A stretch of DNA of 64,000 nucleotides from Punica granatum (taxonomy: Eukaryota > Streptophyta > Magnoliopsida > Myrtales > Lythraceae), in NCBI RefSeq assembly GCF_007655135.1, contig NC_045134.1:868001-932000 (forward strand), given 5' to 3'. The notes under the pieces were generated by a model. The model had not been told where the DNA came from. It worked only from the letters and a program-made list of their open reading frames with translations, and made no database searches. Position numbers and translations under genes: made by a program. How positions within the stretch are numbered: position 1 is the stretch's first letter; every line of letters starts with the position of its first letter. Positions 60,842 to 64,000 of the stretch are shown piece by piece.

Positions 60842-63800
60842 ATGGCGGCTTTCGATTGCGCCGGCGACATGTACGACGTCGCCCTAAAGCCGCGGCTGCT
60901 CCGGATGCTACTGAGGGATCACCTCCCCGACGAGAAGCGGCCGTTTCGGGACCCCGCGGTGCTATCGAGAATCATTTCGACGGTCAAAACGCACAAGCTT
61001 CTGTCTGAATCTTTCGGTGAATCGACGGACAAGAAGCTCGTCAAGGATTGGAGATCCGCAGTTGCTGCTTGGGTCGACAGGGTGTTAATGCTAGCTTCCA
61101 GCAATTCGGTAACCATCTAATGTTATTATTGGTCGGGGACTTCGTTAGTTACCCCCGGCTGAGTATCTGACAGTTACCCCTAATTAATTGTTATACTGAT
61201 GTTGGATGAGCATGCTGTGTTTGTAATTTGCTAACAATGTTGGTGTCGGGCTGTTAGATTGATTGCTTTTGGATACAAGTAACTTCCCGGCTATGGTTAT
61301 ACTTGAAAAGTATACTGACCTACTCCTCTGGATTGAAAATTGCGAATATGGCGGTGCGGGATATATTGGTAATGCGGTCATCAGATTGAGGGGATTAAGC
61401 GAGACTTTGCTTGGATTAACTGAAAGTTATAGATTTTAGAATTAGTATTTGGCTCTGAGTCGTATGCTTCAATTAATGTGCACTCTTGCCCTACAACCTG
61501 GTGCACCCCAAGCATGTCTGATGCAGGTTTCATTAGAGTGCTGGGATTTTAGAGCATCCTGTAGTGGGTGATGAGTTGAGGGTCTAAGGACGTTTTGGGA
61601 ACTTCAGCTGTGCTGGGTAATAGGTATCTTGGGTTCCCCGGAGGCGATAAGCTTTCTATGGATCCTAAGGCGGTCTAAGTTGTTCTTGGGTACTGGGAAG
61701 TCCAGATTTGTCTGAGGCTGTCAAAGCATTCATGGGATCCCTAGGGTTTGGTTGTAGGAGGTTCAAGACCAACCCGGGGGTCTCAGGATGTTCAGGCGTC
61801 TTGGGCAATTCTGGAGATCCTTGATGTGCTTGGGCATCTCAGGCATCCCCCTGGGGGTTGCATGGCATCAAGATGATAGTGTGTATGAGGGATCTCCCAT
61901 TTAGACTTTACAAGGCTTCCCGTGAATTTCCAGGAGTTCTTATAGGCTAGGGTATCGAGGATATCTGGGATTTTGTGGGGTATCATTAGTTCCGGGGCGT
62001 GCATTTTAAGAGCAAATTATGCAATTTAAGAGCAAGGAGACATGTAAAAAGTTTGAATTTCTATACAGTTATTTCAAAACTTGAGTGTTATTTATTTGAG
62101 ACACATGACTCTGTTCTAGCCAGCTAAATGCTGGGCAGGAGTCTCTTTGCTGGGGTTGACATGTCAAGAGTGCAATTCTGAGCGATTCCTGGAATCTTAT
62201 CCAACGTGGATTGAAAAACTTCAAGCACACATTGAGGTATCAAATATATAGACGAAGCTTTCATTCTTTTCAGTAGCTTATGCCATTTAGTTGGGAAAAA
62301 AATGAAGGTTAATTTGATATCGTCTTTCAAACAGCCAGCAACAGATTCCCATATGGTGAAGGTGGCATCTTGTGCCTCTCTTTCTGACCTACTTCTGAGG
62401 TGCGATATTGTTTGTCCTTTGGTACTTCTTGATCATTGCACCATAAATTTTATGCCTCATGGATGCATCTCCAGGGGTTCATTTCAATGCAAGAATTCTT
62501 GTTTAGAAGTTCTTTTGCTCTTTCATCAGCATCACTCATTGGCTCAGCAGCGAAGTTATCATTCTTTCTTGCTTGTCTTCTTTCATGTAGCTAGACTGTG
62601 ACACTTCTATCCAATGGAGCACTTTTTTAGTTTCACTTAATTTCAAATGTCTGATGCTGTAAACTGTGGCTCTAGTTACGCTTATGTCATATGCAACTTC
62701 TAATTGGTGCACATTGTATGGTAGTTAGATTTTTCTTAATACAGAGACTGCACTGGGATAGGTATATTAAAGATTCATCTGTTTGCTCTATCAGGTTAGG
62801 ACAATACCCTTTGAGGCATGGTAAAGGTGGTTTTGCAGAAAAGCTGGTTCAGACATCTCTTAAGCTGTTAAATGAGGACAGTTCAGAGGCTATATGGGTT
62901 AGTAGAATACCATTTTTATATTTGCTTTTCCTTTGCCTGTGCTCAGCTGATTTATGCAAAGACTGAATTTGCCACTTTTCCCATATCATTTATCAATATG
63001 ACTGCTGGGAAGTTTTGCTTGTTCTTTGACTTCATGATTGTAATTTATGTTGGTTTTACAGGATGAGGTGTTACATCTGATAGGTCTCATGGTCACTTTA
63101 TTTCCATCTGCTATCCAACAGCATTATGACAGTGTAAGTTTCTTATTGTTAGAAAGCTGGGAGATTGAAGCAGTATAGCACCCTAATCCTTATAGAATGT
63201 GTGTGCAGGCTGAGGCTACTATTAGTTCAAAAATCTTTTCTGGGAAGTGTAGTAATTTCATGTTGGAGGTAACTATGCTTCCTTTACTAGTTGTTTCTCC
63301 TTTGTCCATACAGTAACTTTTGGGATGTAATTTATTTGAAAGTTCTTCTCCTATTGTATAATTGCTATTCAATACACAGAAACTTGCTTGCTGTTTAGCA
63401 ATGCTCCCGAAATCCAAGGGAGATGAAGGGACATGGTGTTTACTGATGCAGAAGATTCTTTGGTTCATCAACGATTACCTAAAGGATGCCTTTGAAGGCC
63501 TAGAAGAAGGTAGAAAAGTTGTACGCTCTTCTTTCCCTGTGTTGCCTTCAAGGCCAGGGAATGAGTTGAAATTTGTACTCTATGTTGCAGAAACCAAGAT
63601 TCGTGAAGCTAGTAGACTACTGGTCCCACCAGGGAAGAATCCCCCGCCTCCCTTAGCAGATTACAAATCAAAAGCCTCAACTAGGTCCAAGCAAACATCA
63701 ATTGTGTTGGCAATGATGATTTGCTGTTCTGAGATGCTTAAGAATTCATATCCAGTTCAGGTGACTGAAGATACTATTGATCTGTTAATCGTTTTGACTA

Positions 63801-64000
63801 TATTAGTTTATCATGCTGCTGTTATAAGTGCCCATATATATATGCATTTTTATTTTTCTCTGTAGGTTAGTGTACCCATGCAATCACTGCTACTGCTGAT
63901 TGAGAGAGTGCTTACAGTGGATGGCTCTATTCCCCAAACCTCATCATTCTTCATAACCGCAATACAACAAGAATTGTTATGTTTAGAACTACCAGCCTTG
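60842..64000 (+). CDS. PELP1/RIX1-like ribosome-biogenesis protein, 5' part
   Basis: Eight exons are visible: 60842-61108, 62120-62236, 62335-62399, 62795-62897, 63062-63133, 63209-63268, 63380-63760 and 63866 onward, continuing beyond the window. The frame is continuous through more than 390 codons. It opens MAAFDCAGDMYDVALKPRLL with RMLLRDHLPDEKRPFRDP, then WAGVSLLGLTCQECNSERFL and KLVQTSLKLLNEDSSEAIW, and continues as a helical, ARM/HEAT-like solenoid. This matches the RIX1 N-terminal domain of PELP1/Rix1 proteins, which act in the nucleolus in 60S subunit maturation with Las1/ITS2-processing partners. The first intron is about 1 kb. The gene is cut by the window edge, so domain completeness cannot be judged. 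Confidence 0.88.

Overview
This window is nuclear DNA from a flowering plant, most likely a eudicot. Genes carry GT-AG introns and lie between long AT-rich spacers. Several families are plant-specific: a VAMP727-type R-SNARE with an acidic longin insertion, a TBL-type acetyltransferase, a germin-like protein, an E/DYW-class PPR protein, a fused 3-dehydroquinate dehydratase/shikimate dehydrogenase and a plastid-targeted [2Fe-2S] ferredoxin. I cannot fix the species. There are no rRNA genes, CRISPR arrays or operons, and I saw no convincing tRNA gene.

Layout. 0-5.5 kb is gene-free and repeat-rich. 5.5-14.6 kb holds a DIVARICATA-like MYB gene, an MMTAG2-like gene and an AMMECR1-domain gene, all on the plus strand. 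15.6-16.9 kb holds a decayed prolyl 4-hydroxylase pseudogene on the minus strand. 19.4-22.5 kb holds VAMP727 (+) and a class I SAM methyltransferase (-), converging. 24-35.2 kb is a minus-strand tandem array of about eleven copies of a small secreted, probably GPI-anchored, often glycine-rich protein family that I do not recognise. Two copies look intact and most are broken. 36.6-37.1 kb holds a root-type ferredoxin (-). 40.6-44.3 kb holds DHQ-SDH (+), converging on a DYW-class PPR gene (-, 44.9-47.3 kb), which is divergent from an IscA-like gene (+, 47.7-49.0 kb). A phosphopantetheinyl transferase (+, 49.9-51.4 kb), a germin-like gene (+, 52.0-52.6 kb) and a TBL gene (-, 53.4-55.2 kb) follow. 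55.2-60.8 kb is an AT-rich cluster of degenerate repeats. A PELP1/RIX1-like ribosome-biogenesis gene (+) starts at 60.84 kb and runs off the right edge.

Repeats include three copies of one tRNA-derived SINE family (two with clear target-site duplications), a foldback element, MITE-like elements, and two unrelated insertions each flanked by a direct duplication of its neighbourhood.

The single-copy genes do not form a pathway. Several serve general housekeeping roles: shikimate synthesis, Fe-S assembly and electron transfer, carrier-protein activation, organelle RNA editing and ribosome assembly. The candidate for something undescribed is the 24-35 kb array. It alternates two diverged subtypes (A and B) that share a signal-peptide exon, a phase-1 intron and a hydrophobic C-tail. 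Every recognisable A copy has lost its frame or been truncated, while two B-type copies remain open. Exon boundaries were read by eye from splice consensus and reading-frame continuity.
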